The notes under the pieces: generated by a model
What the model was told of the DNA's origin: nothing
What the model saw: only the letters and a program-made list of their open reading frames with translations
Database searches by the model: none
Program-made: the position numbers and the translations under genes
Part shown: piece after piece, positions 45,522-55,616 of the stretch
How the letters are laid out: the number at the start of each line of letters is the position of its first letter
Numbering within the stretch: the stretch's first letter is position 1
From: Coleofasciculaceae cyanobacterium
GTDB lineage: Bacteria > Cyanobacteriota > Cyanobacteriia > Cyanobacteriales > Xenococcaceae
NCBI GenBank assembly: GCA_036703275.1
Contig: DATNPK010000098.1
Coordinates: 62,001 to 126,000, forward strand
DNA: 64,000 nt
Direction of reading: 5' to 3'

Positions 45522-46004
45522 TTGTTAGATCAGAAGGCAAAAAAAACAATGCTACGTAAGATTCCCCACGGACTATACATTTGTGGTGTCAAAGAAGGTG
45601 AGGAAATGAATGGTTTTACCGTTAGCTGGCTAATGCAATCTTCTTTTGAACCACCTTTAGTGGTTAACTGTGTCAAAAAAGGCACTATTTCCCATAAAAT
45701 GATCGAAAACACTCAAGTATTTGCGATTAGTTTTTTAGAAGCAGACCAAAAAGATCTAGCTGCATCTTTCTTCAAACCTAAAGCCCGTGTTGGTAACAAA
45801 TTTGAAGATGTAGAGTTTTATCCAGGAGAAGAGACAGGCTGTCCAATTATTAAAGACTCTTTGGGATACATTGAATGTAAAGTTGTCGATACAGTAGAAG
45901 AAGGCGATCACACTGTTTATGTCTCAGAAGTAATTGCTTCTGGTATTCATCGCGAAGGCGATCAACTGCTATTATCTAGCACTGGTTGGGAATACGGCGG
46001 TTAA
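45522..46004 (+). CDS. flavin reductase-like domain protein
   Basis: 160 residues from a TTG at 45522 with AAGGAG 8 bases upstream, so a TTG start is well supported. It is a single flavin-reductase (split-barrel FMN-binding) domain: LYICGVKEGEEMNGFTVSW, FEPPLVVNCVKKGTISHKMI and CPIIKDSLGYIECKVV. It resembles the C-terminal NAD(P)H:flavin reductase domain of cyanobacterial flavodiiron proteins. Electron partner unknown. A hairpin follows at 46055. Confidence 0.87.
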   Translation: MLDQKAKKTMLRKIPHGLYICGVKEGEEMNGFTVSWLMQSSFEPPLVVNCVKKGTISHKMIENTQVFAISFLEADQKDLAASFFKPKARVGNKFEDVEFYPGEETGCPIIKDSLGYIECKVVDTVEEGDHTVYVSEVIASGIHREGDQLLLSSTGWEYGG

Positions 46005-46054
46005 AATGTCTGTCCGCTGGGAGTAAATTAAAGTGTGAAGTAATGTTTTATGCG

Positions 46055-46079
46055 TTGGGTTACACGACTGCTAACCCAA
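46055..46079. repeat. TTGGGTTA inverted repeat
   Basis: TTGGGTTA and TAACCCAA form an 8-bp stem with a 9-base loop about 50 bases past the flavin reductase stop. There is no T-run. Similar TTGGGTT...AACCCAA units are common dispersed repeats in cyanobacteria. Confidence 0.5.
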
Positions 46080-46249
46080 CCAAATAGCTAATTTTCAATA
46101 CTTTCTTTTTGAACAAGACGCGTTTTATTGATTCAATTCAAGTATTAAAAACATTCGCAACTATCGCGCCAGTTTAACATTGTGAGCGAGAAGTCCCGCG
46201 CTGTATTGCCAAGGATGTAGCAAATCAGCATCGAGACGGCGTGGAACAT

Positions 46250-46266
46250 GGCGAGGTTTCCTCGCC
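46250..46266. repeat. GC-rich hairpin in mobile-element debris
   Basis: GGCGAGG, TTT, CCTCGCC: a perfect 7-bp stem in otherwise decayed DNA ahead of the tnpB relic. Confidence 0.5.
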
Positions 46267-46423
46267 GTTTCCGCCTCATGAAAGCGCGACGCGGAGGACG
46301 GACGCGGATGCGTTAGCTAATTCTTTAGGGCTAGCTAATCATGCACGGGCATATCCTTTAAAAAACTTGGCAACGTAGTGTAATTTGTCATACACTCGCC
46401 CTACAAAATGGTAAAATAGTTGT

Positions 46424-47301
46424 ATGATTCTAAATTAACGCTATAGATTATATCCCGACGCACAACAAGCAGAGCTACTCAATGAGTGGCTTGAGACTTG
46501 TCGTGTCAGCTATAACTACGCACTATGGGAACTGAAAGATTGGATTGCTTCTAAAAAGTGTCTGATTGATCGGTGCAGTCTAGAATCAGAATACATTATG
46601 TCGGTTATCTAATACAGAATATTAATAATAAACAACAACAACGGCTATATTTTTTTACGTGGCGACATCTGACTCGTACGTTGTAGCCTAGACCTAAGTT
46701 TTTCAAGACAGCGCACCGTCGGCTGAGAGTGCTACAAAAGCGTCTGTCAAGAAAGATGAAACGGGGAAAGAACTACGAGAAAGCGAGAATTATTGTAGCC
46801 AAACAACATAACCATATAGCGTTCAAACGTGCTGACTATCAATTCAAACTAGCCCATAAACTCTATGACATGGCAGATACGATCTACGTTGAAGATTGTG
46901 ACTTTCGTATTATGGCAAAGGGTATGCTGGGCAAGCATACAATTGATGCAGCATTTGGTAAACAGCGAGACATATCAAAATATGTAGCTCGAAAGCGAGA
47001 TGTATTTATTGGTCGGATAGACCATCGTGGGACATCTCAAACCTTTCCTAACTGCCGTACTGAAGTCAGAAAAGATCTAAGCGTGAGGCTGCATGAATGC
47101 AACGAATGTGATTATGTTGTCGATAGAGACATAGCCTCAGCGCAGGAAATATGCAATCGAGGAATAGAAACGTACGGCATAAACGCCTGGGGAAACCCCA
47201 GGCGACGCGCACTCACGTATCGGGGAACTCCCGAAAAGCACGCGAATAATGCGGGAGGAAAATCCACACCGCATTTTCGCTCAAGAAATTGGCACTCTTG
47301 A
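46424..47301 (+). pseudogene. tnpB: degenerate IS200/IS605-family TnpB
   Basis: The plus strand codes the N-terminal signature of TnpB from about 46440 (YRLYPDAQQAELLNEWL, RVSYNYALWELKDWI) until a stop near 46614. From 46729 a second open frame of 190 residues carries the C-terminal half: LSRKMKRGKNYEKARIIVAK, VEDCDFRIMAKGMLGKHT and the zinc-ribbon/RuvC end NECDYVVDRDIASAQEICN. The middle of the protein, with the first RuvC aspartate, is missing, the ATG region has a stop after four codons, and the first zinc Cys is Phe (TFPNC). It is therefore inactive as a nuclease. Confidence 0.8.
47185..47203. repeat. hairpin near the 3' end of the tnpB relic
   Basis: GCCTGGGG, AAA, CCCCAGGC: a perfect 8-bp stem inside the 3' end of the frame. 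IS605-type right ends and the guide RNA scaffold lie in this position. Confidence 0.55.
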
Positions 47302-47356
47302 GTCTTACTGTCGGGGAACTTTGTTCTAGATAAGTGGCGTTTTAGGGGAGCAAGAT

Positions 47357-47402
47357 CCATTGGCGACAATGGAAGCCAGCACCGTAATCAAAGATTACGG
47401 TG
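47357..47402. mobile_element. double hairpin, likely right end of the IS605-type element
   Basis: Two hairpins follow the tnpB relic by 55 and 80 bases: CCATTG-GCGA-CAATGG (47357-47372), then CACCGTAATC-AAA-GATTACGGTG (47380-47402), which is perfect over 10 bp and extends by CCAG/CTGG. Such subterminal hairpins mark the ends of IS200/IS605 elements. No TnpA gene is present. End boundaries cannot be fixed. Confidence 0.5.
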
Positions 47403-47510
47403 TCTGGAGGATGTCACTGCTACATAAGTTGACAGTTACCAAAGCATCACCTGGTAATAAATTGTCTAAACAGAGGATTGCTATATTAACAAAAAGTATT
47501 CAATGAGAAG

Positions 47511-48101
47511 ATGGAAATTATTCTGGCACTTGGTCTAGGAGTTACCCTGAGTGCAGCTTCTGGATTTCGCTTGTTTGTGCCTCCATTAGCGTTAAGTTTG
47601 GCTGCGCTTTATGGAGATCTAGAACTGTCTTTTGGCTTTGATTGGGTGGGAACATATCCTACCGCGATCGCTCTGGGGATAGCTACCGTAGTCGAAATCT
47701 TTGCTTATTACATTCCTGTCGTAGATAACTTTTTGGATACGATTGAAATTCCTACCGCAGTTACCATCGGTACTTTATTAACGGCGGCTACCTTGGGGGA
47801 TGTTGATTCATTATTATTATGGTGGCTAATAGCAGCGATCGCAGGAGGCGGTACAGCAGGTATTGTTGTGGCTTTTACGGCTCTAACCAGGCTAGCTTTT
47901 ACAGGAATGACGGGGGGGTTAGGTAATTTTTTAGTAGCCACTACAGAAGCATTAAGCTCTGGTGTCTTGTCAATTTTAGCTTTAACTATACTGCCTTTGG
48001 CCATGGCTTTAGTACTTGGTCTATTAATCTTAGCGATAGTTAGACTGACTAAGTTTATTGCTGCACGCAAACGCAAGCAAAACAGAAATTCCAAGACTTG
48101 A
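47511..48101 (+). CDS. DUF4126 membrane protein
   Basis: 196 residues, ATG start. About six membrane helices fill the protein; SAASGFRLFVPPLALSLAA at the N-terminus and GGTAGIVVAFTALTRL in the middle are typical of DUF4126. A short basic tail (ARKRKQNRNSKT) ends it. Function unknown. It lies between mobile-element remains on both sides, but its base use is like its neighbours, so it is probably resident. Confidence 0.83.
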   Translation: MEIILALGLGVTLSAASGFRLFVPPLALSLAALYGDLELSFGFDWVGTYPTAIALGIATVVEIFAYYIPVVDNFLDTIEIPTAVTIGTLLTAATLGDVDSLLLWWLIAAIAGGGTAGIVVAFTALTRLAFTGMTGGLGNFLVATTEALSSGVLSILALTILPLAMALVLGLLILAIVRLTKFIAARKRKQNRNSKT

Positions 48102-48140
48102 GCAAGTTTTTCTGCAAGTTTCAGAAAATTATTTACCAAG

Positions 48141-48174
48141 CGTGGAGCGTAAAGCCGTGTGGCTTTAGCCCACG
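48141..48174. repeat. nested hairpin, IS605-end-like
   Basis: Outer arms CGTGG/CCACG and inner arms AAAGCC/GGCTTT around GTGT. The wording resembles the ends of cyanobacterial IS605-type elements as I recall them; no transposase lies beside it. Confidence 0.5.
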
Positions 48175-48227
48175 GATATAAGCGAGCAACAGATTTAGAA
48201 GCTGTTGAGTCAAATTTATTTGGCAGT

Positions 48228-48302
48228 CCTAAAGGATAAGCTTCGAGACCGAAGGGCGGAGTGCGGTTTATCCGTGAATCCGTGATTGGCATATCCTTTA
48301 GG
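48228..48302. repeat. inverted-repeat element, MITE-like copy B
   Basis: CCTAAAGGATA and TATCCTTTAGG form perfect 11-bp inverted ends around a 53-base core with CGAGACCGAAGGG and GGAGTGCGGTTT, both shared with copy A at 44.3 kb (the second in inverted form). Confidence 0.7.
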
Positions 48303-48313
48303 GGACATTTTCT

Positions 48314-48357
48314 AAAAAGAGACTGGTAATCGCTAAAACTATAGCAAATCAGTCCCT
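48314..48357 (-). terminator. Rho-independent terminator after ndhD
   Basis: On the minus strand AGGGACTG pairs with CAGTCTCT (one G-T), with inner pairs GCTA/TAGC, and a T-run follows. It lies about 50 bases past the ndhD stop. Confidence 0.7.
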
Positions 48358-48405
48358 TTCGCTATTAATATGTAAATTATTGACAAATAGATGAATTATC
48401 GGCAG

Positions 48406-50055
48406 TTATTTCACCATTTTCCCAATAACTGGTGCTTGAGCTAAGGTAACTTGCTTTTGTTGGGCAATAATTGCTTGAGATTGACGAACTTCAGCATTAA
48501 TTGCTACTGTCTTAACGTCATACATCTGAGTAAAAAGCTTAGGATAAACTCCAATACCAAGAATTAAAACTAGAAAACAGGCAGCAATAAAGATTTCTCT
48601 GGGATTAGCATCATCAAAAGGAGCTTCTCCTGGTAATACACAGTTATTACCGAAACATACCGCTGGCTCATTGGTAGGCTGCTTCATTTTTAACCAATCG
48701 ATATCACAGGCTAGAGCTTCATTAGAATTGAAGAATACTAATCTAAGCATAGACAACAAATAAATGGGAGTCATGATGATTCCTAGCGCAGCTAGAAAGA
48801 CAATTACAGTAGAAAAGGTAGGACTATAAACATCATTGCTAGTCATACCCACAAATACAGCAATTTCACTAGCAAAACCACTCATTCCAGGAAGAGCCAA
48901 AGATGCCATTGCACCTGCGGTAAAGAGGGCGAAAACTTTAGGCATGACCAAAGCTACACCGTCCATGCGATCCATAAATAAAGTATGTGTGCGATCGTAA
49001 GTTACTCCTGTGAGGAAGAACAGCACTGAAGCAATTAAACCGTGGGATAACATTTGCAGCATGGCGCCACTAGTGCCGATATCAGTGAAGGAAGCGATAC
49101 CTAGCAACACAAACCCCATATGAGAAACCGAAGAGTATGCTAAACGGCGTTTCATGTTGGTTTGAGCAAAAGAACTAAAGCCACCATAAACGATGTTGAT
49201 CACGCCTAATGTTGCTAATATCGGAGCAAAGTAAACGTGTGCATCAGTCAATAGCTCCATATTGAAGCGAATCAAACCATAACCACCCATCTTAAGCAGT
49301 ACGCCTGCTAAAATCATCGATACTGGGGCAGAGGCTTCGCCATGAGCATCTGGTAGCCAGGTATGCAATGGGAAAATAGCTAATTTAACTCCGAAAGCAA
49401 TTAGTAAGCCTGCATACAAAGGCATTTCTAAAGCTAAAGGATAATCTTTCAAAGCTAAAGCAGCAAGATCAAAAGTAAGGTTATCACCATAGAAAGCCAT
49501 ACCAAAACCTGCTACCAGGATAAATATAGATGCTGCTGCGGTGTAAAGTAAAAATTTGGTGGCTGCGTAACGACGCTTGGAACCTCCCCAAATTGAAACT
49601 AATAGATACACAGGAACTAATTCTAATTCCCACATTACGAAAAACAACAGCATATCCTGAGCTACGAAAACTCCAATCTGCGCTGAATATAGCACCAGCA
49701 TTAGGAAATAGAATAAGCGAGGTTTGCAATCTACCTGCCAAGCAGATAACATGGCCAAAGTTGTCACAAATCCTGCTAGCAAAACTAGGGGTGCAGATAT
49801 GCCATCTACTGACACTGACCAACTAATACCTAGCTGGGGAATCCAGCTATAGCTTTCTGTTAGTTGGAATTGTGCGTTGCTGGTATCGTAATTGTTCCAG
49901 AACGCATATCCCATTAGTATAAAATCTGCAATACCGACACTAAGAGCATACCAACGAACGGTTTTACCTTTTTTGTCGCGAATAAGAGGAATTGCTAGAG
50001 CAGCTAGCAGCGGTAAAAAGATAATCGCGGTAAGCCAGGGAAATTGAGCTACCAT
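48406..50055 (-). CDS. ndhD: NAD(P)H-quinone oxidoreductase subunit 4 (NdhD)
   Basis: 549 residues with about 14 membrane helices. NdhD is a proton-pumping, antiporter-like subunit of the thylakoid NDH-1 complex that moves electrons from ferredoxin to plastoquinone in respiration and cyclic flow. Antiporter-type signatures are seen: [18 protein letters not shown] with the key Glu, [20 protein letters not shown] with the key Lys, and [12 protein letters not shown]. Cyanobacteria carry several NdhD/NdhF forms; the respiratory NdhD1/D2 type is likely but not certain. Single gene with its own terminator. Confidence 0.93.
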   Translation of the reverse strand: MVAQFPWLTAIIFLPLLAALAIPLIRDKKGKTVRWYALSVGIADFILMGYAFWNNYDTSNAQFQLTESYSWIPQLGISWSVSVDGISAPLVLLAGFVTTLAMLSAWQVDCKPRLFYFLMLVLYSAQIGVFVAQDMLLFFVMWELELVPVYLLVSIWGGSKRRYAATKFLLYTAAASIFILVAGFGMAFYGDNLTFDLAALALKDYPLALEMPLYAGLLIAFGVKLAIFPLHTWLPDAHGEASAPVSMILAGVLLKMGGYGLIRFNMELLTDAHVYFAPILATLGVINIVYGGFSSFAQTNMKRRLAYSSVSHMGFVLLGIASFTDIGTSGAMLQMLSHGLIASVLFFLTGVTYDRTHTLFMDRMDGVALVMPKVFALFTAGAMASLALPGMSGFASEIAVFVGMTSNDVYSPTFSTVIVFLAALGIIMTPIYLLSMLRLVFFNSNEALACDIDWLKMKQPTNEPAVCFGNNCVLPGEAPFDDANPREIFIAACFLVLILGIGVYPKLFTQMYDVKTVAINAEVRQSQAIIAQQKQVTLAQAPVIGKMVK

Positions 50056-50345
50056 TGTAAATTTTTGCCTATAAAATTAATTGTTAATAAAAGTATATAT
50101 TATATTAAGCTTTGTTAAGAAAATTGTTATTTTAGATGAAATAAATTTGGCTAGATTTTGAGTAAGTTAAGAAATAGTCTTTTCAGTTTTCGATGATTGA
50201 GCTATTTCAACTATGAAGTGATGGAATCTCATACATTTGGGCCAAAGCGATCGCTGCTCTCTTTGTCTACAAACAGAGTTACTTCTAACCAATATTCAAA
50301 TTAATTTAGCTCGAACACCAATAATTAATCATTAATAGTCAAATA

Positions 50346-51500
50346 CTAAGTATCAATCTCAGCCAAAATACTTAGAGCCAATTGGTGTAAATATTTTTCT
50401 CTGGCAACCATTGCCGAACTGGGTTTGAGGTCAAAAGTCGCCAGCATATCTCGCCAACGATAAGACCAATCATGCTTGAGTAAACAATTGGCAACGTTTG
50501 TGCGACTAATTCGAGCTAATCTTTCGGGTTGGGCGTCAAGTTCAGCGATCGCATCAACTACGTCTGTTCCTAATAAATCAACTTTAATAATCGGATCTTC
50601 CCAATCAAAGTAGTGAGGAAAAGCTGATCCAGCCGGTGGCATTCCTACCATTACCGTTCCTGCTGCTGCCCCTTCAAAAAAGCGATAGCCAATTTCTTGA
50701 GTTCCGCCAGTTTCTTCAGTAGAGTCAAATTTGGCGTAATTAGTAATGTTGTAACGACTTCTTTGGAACAAATTAGCTAACAAGATTCGATGTTCTCTGG
50801 GATTACCAATCTCTAGTTTTCCTTTGAGCGTATCGTGGTAATAAAAGAAATTATTTTGGGCTGCTCTTTCGATCAAAGATTGATGAATATCAGGCGCTCG
50901 CCTTCCTACATAAGAAACATCAATCAAACGCTGAGGAGGATTAGGATAGGGAGAAAACCTAAGAGTATCAACAGCAGGAGGAATATAAGTTACAGGAGGC
51001 TCAATTAATTTGCTTAATTCTTCTACACACTGAGTTACTCCTAAAAAAACCCGATCAAAATTCGACCAAGGCTCTTTAAATAACCGTTGTATTTTTAGAT
51101 CGGGTTGCCACATCTCGGTAATAAAGCAAGCGGTATGACGACACTTATCACGCCATCCTTTAATTGATTCTAATAAATGGAACTGCCAAGGATTATCTAA
51201 TACCGCAAATAGCAGGTCATACTCATGTTCCAAGACTAACTCTTGAGCAGGAAAAGGGGCAATATTAATAGCCAACTTATTAGAAGAACCTAAATATTTT
51301 GCTGTACGGTAAACCTTCTGCGCAATATCAAACCCCCGATTGGGGATCGGAGTATGTAATTGCGCCAGTTCTAAATCTGTCAGCAAATCTTCAAGTTCAT
51401 AGATACAGCAATTTGCTGCTTGAAAACGAAATCCACGAACAGAAACAACCAGAATACGTGGCGATTGGTCTGCATCTACAGAAGAAAAATTACTAGGCAT
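50346..51500 (-). CDS. CgeB-like glycosyltransferase
   Basis: 384 residues from ATG 51500; a TTG two codons upstream is the alternative. A Rossmann-like N-terminal domain (about 15-170) and a second domain with SYVGRRAPDIH near 195 and GYRFFEGAAAGTVMVGMPP near 270 follow the layout of the spore-protein CgeB/family 1-like transferases. RFFEGAAAGTVMV is the acceptor/nucleotide-sugar loop (E-x7-E-like). Sugar donor and acceptor unknown. It stands alone. Confidence 0.78.
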   Translation of the reverse strand: MPSNFSSVDADQSPRILVVSVRGFRFQAANCCIYELEDLLTDLELAQLHTPIPNRGFDIAQKVYRTAKYLGSSNKLAINIAPFPAQELVLEHEYDLLFAVLDNPWQFHLLESIKGWRDKCRHTACFITEMWQPDLKIQRLFKEPWSNFDRVFLGVTQCVEELSKLIEPPVTYIPPAVDTLRFSPYPNPPQRLIDVSYVGRRAPDIHQSLIERAAQNNFFYYHDTLKGKLEIGNPREHRILLANLFQRSRYNITNYAKFDSTEETGGTQEIGYRFFEGAAAGTVMVGMPPAGSAFPHYFDWEDPIIKVDLLGTDVVDAIAELDAQPERLARISRTNVANCLLKHDWSYRWRDMLATFDLKPSSAMVAREKYLHQLALSILAEIDT

Positions 51501-51596
51501 TGTCAAAAGACCTTACAGTTTTGTGTTCGAGCTTTCAGAAAATAACGTTCAATAATGTTACATTTTTTTTGCCGTATTTGCTATCGCTTCATTTAG

Positions 51597-51621
51597 TATC
51601 TCAAGCCTATTGCTTGAGATA
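51597..51621. terminator. hairpin between spoIID-like and glycosyltransferase genes
   Basis: TATCTCAAG and CTTGAGATA form a perfect 9-bp stem with a 7-base loop, 41 bases past the SpoIID-like stop. A T-run is lacking on the minus strand, so the terminator call is tentative. Confidence 0.4.
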
Positions 51622-51661
51622 TAGTTTTAAGCCCTGCTTGTTCTTTGACAATCACCAAACC

Positions 51662-52804
51662 TTAATTCAATTTGGTTAAATTAGCATTCTGATAATAGTG
51701 AGCTAAGATTTGATGATAATTTACTCCCTGCTGTGCCAAAAAATAAGCACCCCACTGGCTTAGGCCTAGTCCATGCCCAAAACCACGACCTTTGATCTGA
51801 AGATTATTGCCGTCAGTAGAGACACGAAATAAAGTGCTTCGGAGGTCAAGGGCTTGGCGTAGATTTTTACCGCTAACAGTAGTAGTGCCGCGATCGCCTG
51901 TAACTTTCATGGTAATTATTCGACCATGAGGAGTCATTTTTTCAGGCTGTAAACCGCTAATTCTACCGACACCAGCTACTAAACTTTGAATTTTACTGAC
52001 AGGAATTACCTGTTGCCACTCGAACACGGGAGACTTCTGGTCATAATCGACTACGCTTCTTAGATAGGGTAAAGGAGCAGTCCAGACATCCTCAACATTC
52101 TCCGTATACCCTCCAGAAGAAGAATGAAAAGCTGCTAAAATTACTTCGTTGTTGTAGGTCATAATTTGACCTAACGTGCCATCAACCGCTTCATGAGTGG
52201 TAGTGTATTCGCTATCTAAACCATGATAAACCTGAGTACCAATGGTTGTGTCCACATCATAAATACCATTAGACGTATTGTGCTTATAAAGAGCATAGGA
52301 ACGAGCAGCTACAGCCTGTGCTTTTAAAGCTTCGATCGGCCAAGTAGAAATTGCTTCAGCACCGACTACGCTATATAAATATTGTTCTAAATCGACATTA
52401 TTAATCGCAGTAATACTATTGTCCTGACGAATTAGACGAGTTTTGCCCCGATACCAGCGATCGCCAATCCAAACATAACCATTGTTTTGAGGCTCAATAA
52501 TTAATTCACCTGCACCAACACGATCATTAATTGCGATCGTCTTCCCTTTAAGCTTGGCTGCTAAAGAGGACATTGGAGTAAGTTGGCCTAGCTGCTTTCC
52601 AGCACCGTCTCTGACTATAGCAGTAGTGGAACTACCTATTTTAACACTAGAAACCTCTTTTTTAATCGCTACTTTTAATTCGATAGCTTGAGCAGGGAAG
52701 ACAAATAATAACCAAATAAATAAAGAGAAGATCCAGTGGCTTTTATAGTTTAAAAATTTAGATTTAGTAATAAAATTAATTGATTTGAGGTTGGTGAATG
52801 TCAT
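51662..52804 (-). CDS. SpoIID/LytB-domain protein
   Basis: 380 residues. A signal peptide or anchor covers about 20-41 (HWIFSLFIWLLFVFPAQA). The SpoIID domain follows, with NVDLEQYLYSVVGAEAISTWPIEALKAQ around 136-163, the catalytic Glu in VVGAEAIS, YALYKHNTSNGIYDVDTT and the C-terminal GRGFGHGLGLSQWGA. SpoIID proteins cut denuded glycan strands in peptidoglycan; cyanobacteria do not sporulate, so a general wall-remodelling role is inferred. Confidence 0.88.
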   Translation of the reverse strand: MTFTNLKSINFITKSKFLNYKSHWIFSLFIWLLFVFPAQAIELKVAIKKEVSSVKIGSSTTAIVRDGAGKQLGQLTPMSSLAAKLKGKTIAINDRVGAGELIIEPQNNGYVWIGDRWYRGKTRLIRQDNSITAINNVDLEQYLYSVVGAEAISTWPIEALKAQAVAARSYALYKHNTSNGIYDVDTTIGTQVYHGLDSEYTTTHEAVDGTLGQIMTYNNEVILAAFHSSSGGYTENVEDVWTAPLPYLRSVVDYDQKSPVFEWQQVIPVSKIQSLVAGVGRISGLQPEKMTPHGRIITMKVTGDRGTTTVSGKNLRQALDLRSTLFRVSTDGNNLQIKGRGFGHGLGLSQWGAYFLAQQGVNYHQILAHYYQNANLTKLN

Positions 52805-53090
52805 TTTCTTGATACCTATTCCTTAAGAAAAGATCGCCATCAATATATTGCGGTATTTTATCGCTGATGACAATAGAAATTTCGACAATTTTTCTGGGGG
52901 GGGGAAATATCTATATTTTCTAGGAGCGCCACAAATACATCACAGCTAAGGTTTATCCAGCACTACTGTTTGCCCTGGAAGAACTGCAATTTCTGTGACT
53001 TTTAACAGCATGGGTTTTCTGACCGTGAGATAATTTTAACTCAGTCAAAAAGATTAGCCTGAGCCATAATCTCTAGTTTGGTAATTGGTT

Positions 53091-54218
<1,128 letters not shown>

Positions 54219-54260
54219 CTAGGGTGATTATCTCAGGAAAATTTATCGATATACAACAAA

Positions 54261-54290
54261 CCCAGTAGTTAATAAAAGCTAACTACTGGG
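54261..54290 (-). terminator. hairpin between rpmE and prfA
   Basis: CCCAGTAGTTA and TAACTACTGGG, a perfect 11-bp stem with an 8-base loop, lie 22 bases past the rpmE stop; TTTGTTGT follows on the minus strand. It may be a terminator or an attenuator before prfA. Confidence 0.55.
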
Positions 54291-54311
54291 CAGAGATTTT
54301 GGATAAAATGG

Positions 54312-54554
54312 CTATTTTTCTGCGTTGGATTCAGATTCACTATTGGAATCGAGCATACCGTATTTACGTAAAAAGCGATCGACTCGTCCTTCAGTATCAA
54401 TAATTTTTTGCGTACCTGTGTAAAAGGGATGATTTCCAGACCAAACATCAACGTTAATTTCTGGCTGGGTTGAACCTACGGTCATTACAACTTCGCCGTT
54501 ACAAATAACTTTGGCATCTGGATACCAGGTTGGATGAATTTCAGGTTTAGGCAT
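54312..54554 (-). CDS. rpmE: 50S ribosomal protein L31
   Basis: 80 residues. The typical core AKVICNGEVVMTVGSTQPEI and VWSGNHPFYTGTQKII is present. It has a single cysteine, so this is the zinc-free form usual in cyanobacteria. The last 12 residues are Ser/Glu/Asn-rich. It lies between rpsI and prfA. Confidence 0.95.
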   Translation of the reverse strand: MPKPEIHPTWYPDAKVICNGEVVMTVGSTQPEINVDVWSGNHPFYTGTQKIIDTEGRVDRFLRKYGMLDSNSESESNAEK

Positions 54555-54665
54555 TGTTTAGTTTCCTCAAAAAATTGCTTTATATAAATAGCCATTAAAT
54601 AATTTGCAGCTTCATTACGTTTACAGCCGCAAATGAGCCAGTTGAAAAATCATTTATACTTAATT

Positions 54666-54703
54666 GCTTAGCTAAGAGCTAATGGCTAAAAGCTGATAGC
54701 TAA
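54666..54703. repeat. heptamer repeat tract (AGCTAA type)
   Basis: Units close to TAGCTAA/GAGCTAAT/GGCTAAA repeat about five times between rpsI and rpmE, ending 7 bases before the rpsI stop. Related to the tracts at 41499 and 62069. Confidence 0.75.
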
Positions 54704-54709
54704 AAAAAC

Positions 54710-55117
54710 CTATCGTTTGGAGAACTGAGGAGCTTTTCGCGCTTTCTTCAAACCGTATTTCTTCCGTTCTTTACAGCGGGGATCGCGGGTTAGATAACCT
54801 TCTATTTTTAAAGGTTGGCGATTGTTAGGATCTTGCTTACATAATGCTCTAGCTACACCTAACTTCACAGCATCGGCTTGACCTGTTAGACCACCACCAT
54901 GTGCGTTGACCAAAACATCATACTCACTCTCGAAGCCTAATGTTTCCAAAGGACCTTTAATAGCCATTAAATAGCTGGGAATACGATTGAAATAGTCTTC
55001 TCCAGGTTTATTATTGACTATGAGCTTACCTTCTCCAGGCACTAAACGAACTCTTGCGATCGCTGACTTACGGCGACCTGTTGCCCAATATACTACTTTA
55101 TCTTGTGTTCCTTCCAT
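54710..55117 (-). CDS. rpsI: 30S ribosomal protein S9
   Basis: 135 residues. [19 protein letters not shown] near 10 and the C-terminal basic tail [15 protein letters not shown], which reaches the P-site tRNA, are classic S9 marks. Follows rplM by 3 bases, the conserved L13-S9 pair. Confidence 0.97.
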   Translation of the reverse strand: MEGTQDKVVYWATGRRKSAIARVRLVPGEGKLIVNNKPGEDYFNRIPSYLMAIKGPLETLGFESEYDVLVNAHGGGLTGQADAVKLGVARALCKQDPNNRQPLKIEGYLTRDPRCKERKKYGLKKARKAPQFSKR

Positions 55118-55120
55118 GTT

Positions 55121-55573
55121 TTAGTTCCTCTTGGGAATAGTGTTAATAATGATGGTTTCAGGAGTCTGAGCCGTATGAGGATGATCGGAGCCTGTATAAA
55201 CTCGAAGCTTGGTAAATAGCTTGCGTCCCATAGCGTTTTTCGGCAGCATTCCCTTGACAGCTTTTTCAACAATGCGTTCAGGAATTCGCCGCTGTAACTG
55301 GTCGAAAGTTTCAGTTTTCATGCCCCCTGGTCTACCAGAGTGACGACGATATAGTTTCTGTTCGTTTTTTCTACCCGTAACCACGACTTTTTCGGCATTA
55401 ATAACAATTACAAAGTCTCCAGTATCCATATGTGGAGTGAAGCTAGGCTTGTTTTTTCCTCGCAAGATCATCGCTATTTCCGTAGCTAAACGACCCAAGC
55501 GTTGCTCTTCGGCATCAATAACGTACCACTTCTGTTCGAGAGTTTCTAGGGTTGGCAGGGGAGTTTTATTCAT
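55121..55573 (-). CDS. rplM: 50S ribosomal protein L13
   Basis: 150 residues. [20 protein letters not shown] near 17, [20 protein letters not shown] near 48 and [19 protein letters not shown] near 108 are standard L13 marks. It precedes rpsI by 3 bases and follows truA by about 40. Confidence 0.97.
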   Translation of the reverse strand: MNKTPLPTLETLEQKWYVIDAEEQRLGRLATEIAMILRGKNKPSFTPHMDTGDFVIVINAEKVVVTGRKNEQKLYRRHSGRPGGMKTETFDQLQRRIPERIVEKAVKGMLPKNAMGRKLFTKLRVYTGSDHPHTAQTPETIIINTIPKRN

Positions 55574-55616
55574 GTTTCGTAATAATATTTTGTGAATTAT
55601 TTTAAATAAATGAGGT

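Larger units (their letters stand above)
46005..46423. other. intergenic region with mobile-element debris
   Basis: 419 bases. A TTGGGTTA hairpin lies at 46055-46079, and a 7-bp hairpin GGCGAGG-TTT-CCTCGCC at 46250-46266. GC-rich CGCGACGCGGAGGACGG lies near 46290, and CTTTAGGGC plus GCATATCCTTTA near 46323-46363 recall the inverted-repeat elements at 44.3 and 48.2 kb. No intact gene. Confidence 0.5.
48102..48405. other. intergenic region with inverted-repeat element and terminator
   Basis: 304 bases between convergent genes. It holds a nested hairpin at 48141-48174, a MITE-like inverted-repeat element at 48228-48302 and the ndhD terminator at 48314-48357. Confidence 0.6.

Noticed and set aside
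47708-48292. Minus-strand frame of 194 codons overlapping the DUF4126 gene
   Set aside because: It runs through the plus-strand gene and into repeat DNA; its composition is that of an antisense shadow.
49484-49822. Second minus-strand frame inside ndhD
   Set aside because: Overlaps the conserved ndhD frame and has no family signature.
52889-52896. Run of G in the spacer after prfA
   Set aside because: A homopolymer of about 8 bases outside any gene; no link to a promoter or start codon could be shown.
52946-53011. Short minus-strand frame (21 codons) reading MLLKVTEIAVLPGQTVVLDK
   Set aside because: It looks protein-like and recalls the start of Uma2-type proteins, but stops lie on both sides and nothing continues it in any frame. 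At most it is a tiny gene relic.
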